Below are positions 24,225 through 31,605 of a stretch of DNA of 35,253 nt, piece after piece. The stretch is taken from assembly GCA_036491125.1 (NCBI GenBank), contig DASXCO010000077.1, forward strand, positions 1 to 35,253. The letters are read 5' to 3'. The DNA is from Acidimicrobiales bacterium. Lineage in GTDB: Bacteria; Actinomycetota; Acidimicrobiia; Acidimicrobiales; AC-9. Every line of letters starts with the position of its first letter. Position 1 is the first letter of the stretch. Under the pieces are notes generated by a model. That model was not told the DNA's origin and did no database searches. It saw only the letters and a program-made list of their open reading frames with translations. The position numbers and the translations under genes were made by a program.

Positions 24225-25679
24225 CTAGCCGCTTCTGACTCCGTTGGCGATACGGTCGCCGAGCTCCTTGTCGATGCTGCGCCAGTATTCGAAGGCTCGC
24301 GCGAGGACGGGCTCGGACACGCCCTTGCTCAGATGGCCGACGACGTTGGACACGAGCCGGTCCCGCTGGCCGTCGTCCATCACGTTGCGCACCAGGCTGC
24401 CGGGCTGACCCCAGTCGTCATCGTCGCGGCGCAGGGTGTAAGCGGCGTGCATGAGCTCGCCGTCGGCTGCCCACCTCTCCACATAGGGGTAGTGCTGCGG
24501 ATCCGCTGCCGGGCCCCCCTTCGAGTTCGGGGCGTACACCGGGTCCGAGACATTCTCGACTCGCATCGCCCCATCCTTGCTGTAGCTGTGAGCGACCACC
24601 TTGGGCGCATTGACCGGAATCTGCTTGTAGTTGACACCGAGGCGGGCCCGGTGGGCGTCGGCGTAGGAGAAGACACGAGCCAGGAGCATCTTGTCTGGAC
24701 TGACACCAACACCCGGCACGAGGTTGTTGACCTCGAACGCCGCCTGCTCGATCTCAGTGTGGAAGTCGGTGGGGTTGCGATCGAGCGTCAGCCGGCCGAC
24801 TTCCTGCGGCGGATAGTCGGAATGAGGCCACACCTTCGTGAGATCGAACGGATTGAACCGGTAGGTCTTCGCCTCCTCGAACGGCATGATCTGGACCCTC
24901 AGCGTCCAGCTGGGGTGGTCGCCGCGCCGTATGGCCTCGAACAGGTCTCGCCGGTGGTAGTCACCGTCCTGTCCGGCGACCCGGTCGGCCTCTTGCTGGG
25001 CGAGGAAGTCGATGCCCTGGTCGGTCTTGAAATGGTATTTGACCCAGAACCGCTCGCCGTTGGCATTGGCCCACATGTACGTGTGGCTGGAGTAGCCGTT
25101 CATGTGGCGCCAGGACTTGGGGATCCCCCGGTCGCCCATCAGCCACGTCACCTGGTGGGCCGATTCGGGCGAGAGCGTCCAGAAGTCCCACTGCATGTCG
25201 TTGTCCCGCAGGTCGGAGTCGGCCCGGCGCTTCTGGGAACGAATGAAGTGCTGGAACTTCATCGGGTCGCGTACGAAGAACACGGGAGTGTTGTTGCCTA
25301 CGACGTCGTAGTTGCCCTCGGACGTGTAGAACTTCAGAGCGAAGCCACGCGGATCTCGCCACGTGTCCGGACTACCTCGCTCGCCCGCGACGGTCGAGAA
25401 GCGGATCAGAGTATCGGTCCTCGTCCCTGGCTGGAACACGGCGGCCTTGGTGTACCGGCTCACATCGGCCGTCACCTCGAAACGGCCGAACGCCCCCCCT
25501 CCCTTTGCGTGAGGCTGGCGCTCAGGGATGCGCTCCCGGTTGAAGTTCGCCATCTGCTCGATCAGATAGTGATCTTGCAGCAGGATCGGGCCGTCAGGAC
25601 CAACCGTCAACGAGTGCTCATCGCTTGGAACCGGAATCCCAGCGTCGGTCGTCGTGTGGGCTGGACGCTCGCTCGCCAT
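24225..25679 (-). CDS. Monofunctional haem catalase
   Basis: A 484-residue small-subunit (about 55 kDa) catalase that breaks down hydrogen peroxide in the cytoplasm. The distal histidine H57 is in [12 protein letters not shown], the distal asparagine in [13 protein letters not shown] (129-130), and the proximal haem ligand Y339 with R335 in [19 protein letters not shown]-binding-region residues are typical of the short catalases. The ATG is preceded by GGAAGGG at good distance. It could remove peroxide made by uncoupled P450s in the island, but it is located 10 kb away, so general stress defence is equally likely. Confidence 0.96.
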   Translation of the reverse strand: MASERPAHTTTDAGIPVPSDEHSLTVGPDGPILLQDHYLIEQMANFNRERIPERQPHAKGGGAFGRFEVTADVSRYTKAAVFQPGTRTDTLIRFSTVAGERGSPDTWRDPRGFALKFYTSEGNYDVVGNNTPVFFVRDPMKFQHFIRSQKRRADSDLRDNDMQWDFWTLSPESAHQVTWLMGDRGIPKSWRHMNGYSSHTYMWANANGERFWVKYHFKTDQGIDFLAQQEADRVAGQDGDYHRRDLFEAIRRGDHPSWTLRVQIMPFEEAKTYRFNPFDLTKVWPHSDYPPQEVGRLTLDRNPTDFHTEIEQAAFEVNNLVPGVGVSPDKMLLARVFSYADAHRARLGVNYKQIPVNAPKVVAHSYSKDGAMRVENVSDPVYAPNSKGGPAADPQHYPYVERWAADGELMHAAYTLRRDDDDWGQPGSLVRNVMDDGQRDRLVSNVVGHLSKGVSEPVLARAFEYWRSIDKELGDRIANGVRSG

Positions 25680-25728
25680 AGCGATCCCCTTCCTCTCGTC
25701 TTCACCAGCCTCGCGCCAGCCCAGTGAA

Positions 25729-25762
25729 CCGGCAACCCCAGGCTCATCGGGCCTGCTGCCGG
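25729..25762. terminator. Hairpin between glycosyltransferase and catalase genes
   Basis: CCGGCA (25729-25734) pairs with TGCCGG (25757-25762), and inside it CAGGC (25739-25743) pairs with GCCTG (25751-25755) around a seven-base loop, leaving a small bulge. It could end the minus-strand glycosyltransferase transcript before the catalase promoter. There is no T-run. Confidence 0.4.
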
Positions 25763-25763
25763 G

Positions 25764-25844
25764 CTACTGAGGGCGGAAAACGACCTTGAAGGGCGGGAGG
25801 ATGGCATGGCCGAAGCAGGCGCCGCACCGATGGGCAAAGCGCAC
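25764..25844 (-). CDS. Possible 26-residue peptide with a CxxC motif
   Basis: A short frame, GTG to TAG, encodes VRFAHRCGACFGHAILPP followed by FKVVFRPQ. It is in the same frame as the glycosyltransferase and begins 12 bases after its TAA, with GAGG a few bases before the GTG. The CxxC pair flanked by two histidines looks like half of a zinc knuckle. It may be a real coupled small protein, the remnant of a longer C-terminus beyond a premature stop, or chance in GC-rich DNA. Confidence 0.2.
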   Translation of the reverse strand: MRFAHRCGACFGHAILPPFKVVFRPQ

Positions 25845-25856
25845 GGTGGCCTCACG

Positions 25857-26930
25857 TTAGGAGGTGTCTTCGTCCACAACCTCCCGCAGGTTGGAGAAGA
25901 AGAGCCGCGCGGTCTCATCCCACGTGGGAAGGGACTGTGCTCGTCGGCGGGCGCTCGACGCGAGCCGGAGGCGGTAGGCGTCGTCGAGCGCTAGCTCTTG
26001 CATTGCCGACGCCAGAGCCTCGACGTCGCCGGGGGGCACGAGGACGCCCTGTTGCCCGTCCTCTGCGAGGTTGAGGAGATTTCCAGCCCGCCATCCGACC
26101 ACGGGAAGTCCTGCCGCCATGGCTTCGCCGTAGACGGTCCCGTACGGCTCCTTCCAACTAGGGAGGACGAACACGTCTGCGGCGGCGTACAACGCCGCCA
26201 CTCTCTCCTTGGTCACCGGGCCATGAACGACCACCCTTCCGGTCAAGTCGGCATCGCCCAGCCGGGTCATGATGCGTGCCGCGTAGGGGCGATCTTTGGC
26301 CTGATCGCCAACCAGGTGCAGGATGCCGGCCTCGGGCGGCAACCGGGCATAGGCGTCCAGAAGCGACAGGATCCCCTTGCGCGCGACCCAGTTCCCCACG
26401 CACAGGAAAGCAACGCGCCCTTCGGAGCGAAGCTCCGGGGTCGCCCCTTCAGGCGCGAGAGCGACGTCTCGACCCGGCGGCACGACCCTGATGCGATCCC
26501 GCGCAAACCCGCTCGATTCGAGCTGATCGGCCAAGGCCTGGCTCGCTGTGAGCAGGCGCCGCGCCCTACGGTAGGTCGAGCGGTCGAGAGCAGCCCGGAC
26601 GCGAGTCGCCAACGGGCTGTGGTCGATCCCACCGGGCGGCTGGTGAAGAATCGCCACCATCGGCAAGTCCAGCCGGTGGGTGGCGAGCCACGGCGCGAGC
26701 AGGCTCGCAACGATGCTGTCGACGACGATTACGTCCACACCTCGGCTCCGGGCCCGAGCGATGACGTCGCCCGCGCGCAGAGCGGAGGCCGGGAAGAAGC
26801 CGTCGGCAAAGGATACGAACCGGATCTTCGCTCCATGTCCCGGTGCGACATCGGCCAGCCGGCGGTGATAGAGGTAACCGCCGGTCACCTGGTCCGGCGA
26901 GCCAAGGGTCACAAGGGAGACGGCGACCAT
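25857..26930 (-). CDS. Glycosyltransferase (GT4-like, GT-B fold)
   Basis: A 357-residue retaining-type glycosyltransferase. The C-terminal domain has VGNWVARKGILSLLDAYARL, VVVHGPVTKERVAALYAAADVFVLPS, and the E-x7-E donor motif in EPYGTVYGEAMAAGLPVV. The N-terminus starts with a G-rich acceptor loop (VTLGSPDQVTGGY), so the ATG is well placed although no ribosome-binding site is clear. There is no membrane segment. It is the last gene of a minus-strand unit (MDR dehydrogenase, pterin-synthase homologue, glycosyltransferase) and probably glycosylates the product of that cluster. Cyanobacterial pterin glucosyltransferases are a known precedent for sugar transfer to pterins. Confidence 0.9.
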   Translation of the reverse strand: MVAVSLVTLGSPDQVTGGYLYHRRLADVAPGHGAKIRFVSFADGFFPASALRAGDVIARARSRGVDVIVVDSIVASLLAPWLATHRLDLPMVAILHQPPGGIDHSPLATRVRAALDRSTYRRARRLLTASQALADQLESSGFARDRIRVVPPGRDVALAPEGATPELRSEGRVAFLCVGNWVARKGILSLLDAYARLPPEAGILHLVGDQAKDRPYAARIMTRLGDADLTGRVVVHGPVTKERVAALYAAADVFVLPSWKEPYGTVYGEAMAAGLPVVGWRAGNLLNLAEDGQQGVLVPPGDVEALASAMQELALDDAYRLRLASSARRRAQSLPTWDETARLFFSNLREVVDEDTS

Positions 26931-26949
26931 GCGGCTAGGACGAGCTGGT

Positions 26950-27348
26950 CTAGTCGAGTGAGCCGACCGTGGCCCGGTAGCCGCCGAAGGCCACCGGTGA
27001 TTCCCAGACCCTCACCGTCAGCGTCTCTCCTCCGGCCGACCGAACGGCTGCTGCGATGGCGCCGTGCACCCAACGGGCGAAGATCTCCACCGTCACCGCC
27101 TCGGCGTCAACCGGTCGGATCGTTTCCAGATCCCGGTCGCGTACGCGGTCGATGATGTCGCTGAGGGCTCCATCGAGGAGGTCGAGGTCGCACACCATGC
27201 CCTCGTCGCCGAGAGTGGTACGTTCGATGAGCAGCTCTATCCGGTAGTCGTGGGCGTGGAGCTGACCCTCCGGGCCCTCCACCCCAGGCATCAGGTGGAG
27301 AGCACGTACTTCCTTCGCCGTACCGACCTGGTAGGTGGCCTCATCCAT
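26950..27348 (-). CDS. 6-pyruvoyl-tetrahydropterin synthase / QueD homologue with a degenerate active site
   Basis: A 132-residue T-fold protein. The family core LHAHDYRIELLIE and GMVCDLDLL is clear, and three histidines (H18, H31, H33) match the zinc ligands. The pterin-anchoring glutamate is kept as E116 in VWESP. The catalytic cysteine expected before the HxH motif is missing (residues 19-30 have none), and the Asp-His dyad region reads RDRDLE without His. Known PTPS or QueD chemistry is therefore unlikely, but binding of a pterin-like ligand is likely. A Streptomyces coelicolor PTPS homologue (SCO6650) is also described as lacking the catalytic triad. The start (MDEATYQ) overlaps the MDR stop by 8 bases; the longer open frame upstream is antisense shadow. 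Confidence 0.82.
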   Translation of the reverse strand: MDEATYQVGTAKEVRALHLMPGVEGPEGQLHAHDYRIELLIERTTLGDEGMVCDLDLLDGALSDIIDRVRDRDLETIRPVDAEAVTVEIFARWVHGAIAAAVRSAGGETLTVRVWESPVAFGGYRATVGSLD

Positions 27349-28363
27349 GACGCAGCGCCACGTGGAGGAGCTCATCGTCCTGGCGGTCGATGGCGTCGAA
27401 GGCCTCTTGTGCCTGGCCCAGCGGGAACTCGTGTGTTGCCAGTCGTTCAAGAGGCAGCTCCGCCAGAAGGTCACGGGTGACGGCCCGCCGCCGGGCGAGC
27501 GTCCACCGTGAACCCAGGCGGGCCGGAATGGTGGAGACCTGCGTGCTGCGCAATGAGAGCCGACGGCGGTGGAATGCACCACCCAAGGGAAGGCTGACCT
27601 CCTTGGTTCCGTACCAGGACGCCACCAGGGCACAGCCCTCGTGCGCCAAGAGCGCCAGCCCCCCAGCCAGTGCCGCAGGCTGCCCGCTGAGCTCGACCAG
27701 CAGCGAAACGCCGCCTCCGCCGGTGCAGTCATCGACCTCGTTGGCAAGCTGATCGGGTCCGACGGCCCGAATGCCGAGGGACTCTGCCGCTCGTCGTCGC
27801 CATGCCTTCGGCTCCGCTGCGATGACCAACGCTCCCGACCGCTGGAGCAGGCTGGCGGTCAGGATGCCGACCACACCCAGTCCGACCACGACGACATGCT
27901 CACGCAGCCTCTCACCCGCATCCAGGCTGATCTGCAGAGCAGTCTCGACGAGGGGAAACAGAGTGGCGACCCTGGCGTCGTCATTGCCGTCCAAGACGAT
28001 GACCTCGTCGTCTCCCAGGACAAACCGGTCCTGGTGCGGATGGAGGGCAACCACCAGCGTGCCTTCAGGCAGTCGTCCCCGCGACCGCTCCACGCGGCCG
28101 GCGCAGCTGTAGCCATAACGGAAGGGGTAACGGAAGGTGCCGGCAAGCGGGCCGATCGTCTCGTCAAGAGGTAGCTCCGGGTCCAGTTGACCACGAAAGG
28201 CCAGCATCTCGGTACCGGCGCTGATACCCGAGTAGTCCGTCCGGACGAGGACCTGCCCCTGGTCAAGATCTGTGCTCAAGGGTACTTCAACCACCTCGAC
28301 CCGCTTCGGGGCGACAAAATACAGCGCCTGCGCCTTCACCGATTCACCTGTCGATCCCTGCAC
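27341..28363 (-). CDS. MDR-family dehydrogenase (zinc-ligand-poor, BchC-like)
   Basis: A 340-residue medium-chain dehydrogenase. The N-terminal catalytic domain has TDYSGISAGTEMLAFRG where classical alcohol dehydrogenases carry the zinc-binding cysteine, so catalytic zinc is probably absent. The Rossmann domain is visible in VVVGLGVVGILTASLL (GxGxxG). This shape is like the bacteriochlorophyllide dehydrogenase BchC branch, which oxidises a side-chain alcohol on a heterocycle. Start options are GTG 28363, and GTG 28339 (VKAQALYF) with AGGTGA just before it; the second matches the family N-terminus better. It heads the minus-strand unit, facing the cyclohydrolase-reductase fusion gene. Confidence 0.85.
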   Translation of the reverse strand: MQGSTGESVKAQALYFVAPKRVEVVEVPLSTDLDQGQVLVRTDYSGISAGTEMLAFRGQLDPELPLDETIGPLAGTFRYPFRYGYSCAGRVERSRGRLPEGTLVVALHPHQDRFVLGDDEVIVLDGNDDARVATLFPLVETALQISLDAGERLREHVVVVGLGVVGILTASLLQRSGALVIAAEPKAWRRRAAESLGIRAVGPDQLANEVDDCTGGGGVSLLVELSGQPAALAGGLALLAHEGCALVASWYGTKEVSLPLGGAFHRRRLSLRSTQVSTIPARLGSRWTLARRRAVTRDLLAELPLERLATHEFPLGQAQEAFDAIDRQDDELLHVALRHG

Positions 28364-28372
28364 CTCACGAGC

Positions 28373-28378
28373 TATCCT
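28373..28378 (+). promoter_or_regulatory. Putative -10 box of the cyclohydrolase-reductase fusion gene
   Basis: TATCCT lies eight bases before the ATG at 28387, the same arrangement as the other leaderless starts in this window. No good -35 box is seen at 17-18 bases. The whole divergent region is only 23-47 bases long, so both directions must share control. Confidence 0.35.
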
Positions 28379-28386
28379 GCCTGCTC

Positions 28387-29775
28387 ATGGCCGCAAACCC
28401 TATTCGGTCGAAGACGGCGGGGAGCGACGGGGCGGTTCGTCTCGCAGGCAAACCATTGCTGGTGGCCAGGGTCGCCATGCCGACGTCCTACGGCACCTTC
28501 GACGCCCGAGCTTACGAATGTCCGTCTGGATCCATCTACCTGGCTTTGCTCAAGGGCGACGTCGCCGGCATGTCCTCGGTGGTGACGAGGCTGCACTCCG
28601 AGTGCCTGACCGGGGACACCCTGGGTTCGTTGCGCTGCGAGTGTGGCATCCAGCTGCGGCTGGCCATGCGGACCATCGCTGCCGCTGACCGCGGGCTGCT
28701 CTTGTACGCCACGGGCCACGAAGGCCGTGGTGTCGGCCTTGTCAACAAGCTCCGTGCCTACGTGGAGCAGGACAACGGTGCCGACACGATCGATGCCAAC
28801 GTCCGCCTTGGTCTCGCCGTGGACGATCGTGACTACGCCGATGGCGCCTCGGTCATCAAGGCGCTCGACGTGCGTTCGATCCGCCTGCTCACGAACAACC
28901 CCGCCAAAGTGGACGGCCTCCGCGCCGCCGACATCGAGGTTGCCGATGTCGCACCTTTGGCCACGGCTGCCCACGCCCGCAATCTCTCGTATCTACGGGC
29001 CAAGGAACATCGCCTGGGCCACCGTCGCCCCACGGGTGCAGCCGCCGATGAGGGCCCCGATCACGAGGCGATCGACACCAGTGATCTCCTGGGCCAGGTC
29101 TCGCCGCCCGCCGACCGCCCCTACGTCGTGCTGAAGTACGCCCAGACCATCGATGGCCGGATCGCCACCCGAACTGGCGACTCCAAATGGATAAGCGGCG
29201 ATTCAGAGAGGCGGATCTCCCATGCCCTACGCGCCGCCTGCGACGCCGTCCTCGTCGGGGTCGGCACCGTCATCCAGGACGATCCTCAGCTGACCGTTCG
29301 CATGGTGCCCGGTGTCTCGCCTCGCCGCATAGTCCTCGACTCCACCCTCCGCGTCCCGCTAACGGCAAAGATCCTCGAGGCAGATGCACCGACGACTATC
29401 CTCTCCACTGACCGTTCGGGCCGCGAGCTCCGCTCCTTGCTGCAAGCCCGCAGCATCAAGGTTTGTCTCGTCGATCCTGGCCCGGACGGAGTCGAGCTCA
29501 GGGCAGGCTTGGCCGCGCTGCGCGACGAAGGGGTGGAATCGCTCCTCGTCGAAGGCGGCGCAAAGGTGATCACATCGATGTTGGCGGCCAGGGTTGTCGA
29601 TCGTCTGATTGTCGGAGTTGCTCCGACGATCATGGGTCGGGGCACCGAATCCGTCGGAGCGTTGGGGGTCGACCGGGTCATCGACGGCATCCGGCTGACG
29701 GACCGGCGTGTGCATACGCTGCCCGACGACATCCTGCTCTCCTGGTCGGTCCAGCAAACAAGCCCTCGCCAGTGA
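28387..29775 (+). CDS. GTP cyclohydrolase II fused to RibD-type reductase domain
   Basis: A 462-residue two-domain protein. Residues about 25-215 are GTP cyclohydrolase II: zinc cysteines C73, C84 and C86 (HSECLTGDTLGSLRCEC), EGRGVGLVNKLRAY with the catalytic Tyr125, and D146/R148 in DDRDY, all matching E. coli RibA. Residues about 245-458 are the RibD C-terminal reductase fold (VVLKYAQTIDGRIATRTG, then LLVEGGAKV). The deaminase domain of RibD and any RibB domain are absent. It would open the GTP imidazole ring and reduce the ribose of the pyrimidine product, as in archaeal riboflavin synthesis, or reduce a pterin-like intermediate. With no ribE/ribH nearby, a dedicated role in this cluster is more likely than vitamin supply. 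Confidence 0.9.
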   Translation: MAANPIRSKTAGSDGAVRLAGKPLLVARVAMPTSYGTFDARAYECPSGSIYLALLKGDVAGMSSVVTRLHSECLTGDTLGSLRCECGIQLRLAMRTIAAADRGLLLYATGHEGRGVGLVNKLRAYVEQDNGADTIDANVRLGLAVDDRDYADGASVIKALDVRSIRLLTNNPAKVDGLRAADIEVADVAPLATAAHARNLSYLRAKEHRLGHRRPTGAAADEGPDHEAIDTSDLLGQVSPPADRPYVVLKYAQTIDGRIATRTGDSKWISGDSERRISHALRAACDAVLVGVGTVIQDDPQLTVRMVPGVSPRRIVLDSTLRVPLTAKILEADAPTTILSTDRSGRELRSLLQARSIKVCLVDPGPDGVELRAGLAALRDEGVESLLVEGGAKVITSMLAARVVDRLIVGVAPTIMGRGTESVGALGVDRVIDGIRLTDRRVHTLPDDILLSWSVQQTSPRQ

Positions 29776-30641
29776 GCCCGACCGAGCTACTTGATTCTCT
29801 ATCCGCGGCGGAGCGCCGAGCAGCAAGTCACCGCAGACGGTTCGCCGCGCATCCTCGTAGGGCGCTGCGTCTCTTCATGCATCGTGTCACCGGACCGGCC
29901 GAGGTTGAGTGCAGCCTCTTCACGGGTCAGCGGATGCGAGTCGTGCTGCCGGAGATCGTTGGAGCCGATATCTACCGGCGCTCCTACATCGAGCCGAGCT
30001 TGACCCGGGTGCTGCTCGACCATCTCCGCCCCGGCATGACGTTCGTCGACGTAGGGGCCCACTACGGCTACTACTCCATCGTGGCCAGCGAGGCAGTGGG
30101 GTCGCAGGGCCACGTCCTGGCGTTCGAGCCTGCTCCACGTACGTTCCAGGTGTTGTCGAGGAATGTGGGGCGGCTCGAAAACGTGACGGCTCACTCTCTG
30201 GCCGTGGCCTCGGAAAGTGGCACGAGCGATCTCCTTGATTTTGGCTCTTGTCACTCTGCTCTCAACACCTTGATGGGGAGTGCCAGGGTGCCGGAGGCGG
30301 AGCGCCGACGACTGCGCGGCACTACCTACCGCGTCCCTTGCGTAACGCTCGATGAGTTTCTGCTAGCAGCCGGTTTGATACCAGATATCGTCAAGCTGGA
30401 CGCCGAGGGCTCGGAGTTGTCGATCTTGCGGGGGATGCGCAGGATTCTCTCGGAGGGCAGCCCGATGGTCACGGTCGAGACTGGCGATTACGAAGGCATG
30501 CTGTCGCCAGCTACGACGGCGAGCGTCGACTTCTTGGACGCCTTTGGCTACCGGTGCTTCGAGTACTCGAATGGATTGCGCCCGCACGGCCGTCGGTCCA
30601 GATATGGCTACGACAACCTGTACTTCGTCAAGGATACGTAG
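29772..30641 (+). CDS. FkbM family SAM-dependent methyltransferase
   Basis: A 289-residue FkbM-type O-methyltransferase. The SAM-binding loop TFVDVGAHYGYYSIVAS, the acidic strand VLAFEPAPRTFQVLSRN, and the family signature IVKLDAEGSELSILRGM are all present. The GTG start lies inside the stop of the cyclohydrolase fusion gene (GTGA), a strong sign of a common function. FkbM enzymes methylate hydroxyls of sugars and secondary metabolites, so it may methylate the glycosylated product of this cluster. It converges with the SDR at 30679. Confidence 0.9.
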   Translation: MSPTELLDSLSAAERRAASHRRRFAAHPRRALRLFMHRVTGPAEVECSLFTGQRMRVVLPEIVGADIYRRSYIEPSLTRVLLDHLRPGMTFVDVGAHYGYYSIVASEAVGSQGHVLAFEPAPRTFQVLSRNVGRLENVTAHSLAVASESGTSDLLDFGSCHSALNTLMGSARVPEAERRRLRGTTYRVPCVTLDEFLLAAGLIPDIVKLDAEGSELSILRGMRRILSEGSPMVTVETGDYEGMLSPATTASVDFLDAFGYRCFEYSNGLRPHGRRSRYGYDNLYFVKDT

Positions 30642-30678
30642 ACATTCTGATCTCTCGACCCGGCGGAAGGTCAGCCGC

Positions 30679-31380
30679 TCATCCACCCTCGAAGCGGAAC
30701 TCGCTCTGCCAGCCGTCGTCAGATTGCACGATCGTCCAGTACGTCTCTGCGATCCGCGCCGGGTCGAAGGGTGTGTCGGGCGCGATCTGTCCGGCGACTG
30801 TGATGCTGGCGACGCGGATGCCGTCGTCCGCCACTTCGGCACCGAGGATGGTAGCCGCCGACCGCATGGCGGCTTTGCCGACCGAGAGGGTAGCCAGGGC
30901 GGGAATCGGGTAGTCGGCGAAGCCGCCGCCGGTGAAGAGGATGGTGCCGCCTCCTGCGGCCCGCATCGCCGGGACGGCGATTTGGGTGGCGACCACGCCG
31001 CTCACGACATCGACGTCGTAGGCGTGGTGCAGGTCGGCGACGTCACTGCCCAGCAGCGAGTCGGGCGCGGCCTGCGACGCGTGGTAGACCAACAGCCCGG
31101 GCGCGCCAGTGCCCGCATACAGGGAGTCGACGGTGGCCCGCAGGCCCTCGGGGTCGCCGGCATCCGTGGTGACGGTATCGACCACGGCGCCCGTGTCGGC
31201 CAGGCCCTTCGCCAGTCTGCCCAGCCCCTCGGCGCTGCGGGCCATCAGGGTGACGCGGTAGCCGCCCTGTGCGAACCGGCGTGCGATGCTGGCCCCGAGG
31301 CCGGGACCGGCTCCGATGATCAACAGGTGCCTGGGATCGATGGCCGGGACATCCGCCCGAGCGGAGCTCGTCATGGTCAT
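30679..31380 (-). CDS. SDR-fold protein lacking the catalytic tyrosine
   Basis: A 233-residue SDR-fold protein. The cofactor loop GAGPGLGASIARRF (near 23) and the following LMARSAEGLGRLA are good, so it should bind NADP(H). The serine strand reads ILFTGGGF, and the catalytic YxxxK reads LSVGK, so tyrosine is replaced by leucine and only the lysine remains. Normal SDR chemistry is doubtful; a redox-sensing or structural role is possible. The start at 31380 has GGAAAGG in front of it. It lies downstream of the LuxR-type regulator on the same strand and may be its target, with the palindrome at 31401-31417 directly upstream. Confidence 0.85.
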   Translation of the reverse strand: MTMTSSARADVPAIDPRHLLIIGAGPGLGASIARRFAQGGYRVTLMARSAEGLGRLAKGLADTGAVVDTVTTDAGDPEGLRATVDSLYAGTGAPGLLVYHASQAAPDSLLGSDVADLHHAYDVDVVSGVVATQIAVPAMRAAGGGTILFTGGGFADYPIPALATLSVGKAAMRSAATILGAEVADDGIRVASITVAGQIAPDTPFDPARIAETYWTIVQSDDGWQSEFRFEGG

Positions 31381-31400
31381 GACCTTTCCGAAACAGTGGT

Positions 31401-31417
31401 GACGGTCATCTACCGTC
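31401..31417. promoter_or_regulatory. Operator-like palindrome upstream of the SDR-like gene
   Basis: GACGGT-CATCT-ACCGTC is a perfect inverted repeat 21-37 bases upstream of the minus-strand start at 31380, just before its ribosome-binding site. Its position would overlap a promoter or transcription start. The neighbouring LuxR-family regulator is a candidate binder. Confidence 0.4.
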
Positions 31418-31605
31418 TTCCATCACCATCCTGAAGCTGGCCGGCGGCGGTGGCATCCACGAAACCCATAGTCCGGGGTGGGCCGGAGAGGTGAGGACTC
31501 AGGTTCGGCCGCCCGGTCTGGCCCGATTTGTCTCGTCAGCGGATCCCCGCCGGCTCAGCACGGGTCGACATGGGACCGATCCCGAACCAGGCGGTCGTAG
31601 TGCGC

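Noticed and set aside
23928-25727. Very long plus-strand open frame across pirin and catalase
   Set aside because: Antisense to two clear genes; its length results from GC-rich third positions in the catalase gene.
25806-25994. 62-residue plus-strand frame between catalase and glycosyltransferase
   Set aside because: Mostly antisense to the glycosyltransferase end, no recognisable motif, no ribosome-binding site of note.
27349-27747. N-terminal extension of the PTPS-like frame
   Set aside because: It overlaps the MDR gene in another frame, is Arg/Ser/Trp-rich without family similarity, and the ATG at 27348 gives a normal-length T-fold protein.
30650-30675. GACC...GGTC stem between the FkbM gene and the SDR-like gene
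   Set aside because: Only four base pairs; not distinguishable from background in GC-rich DNA.
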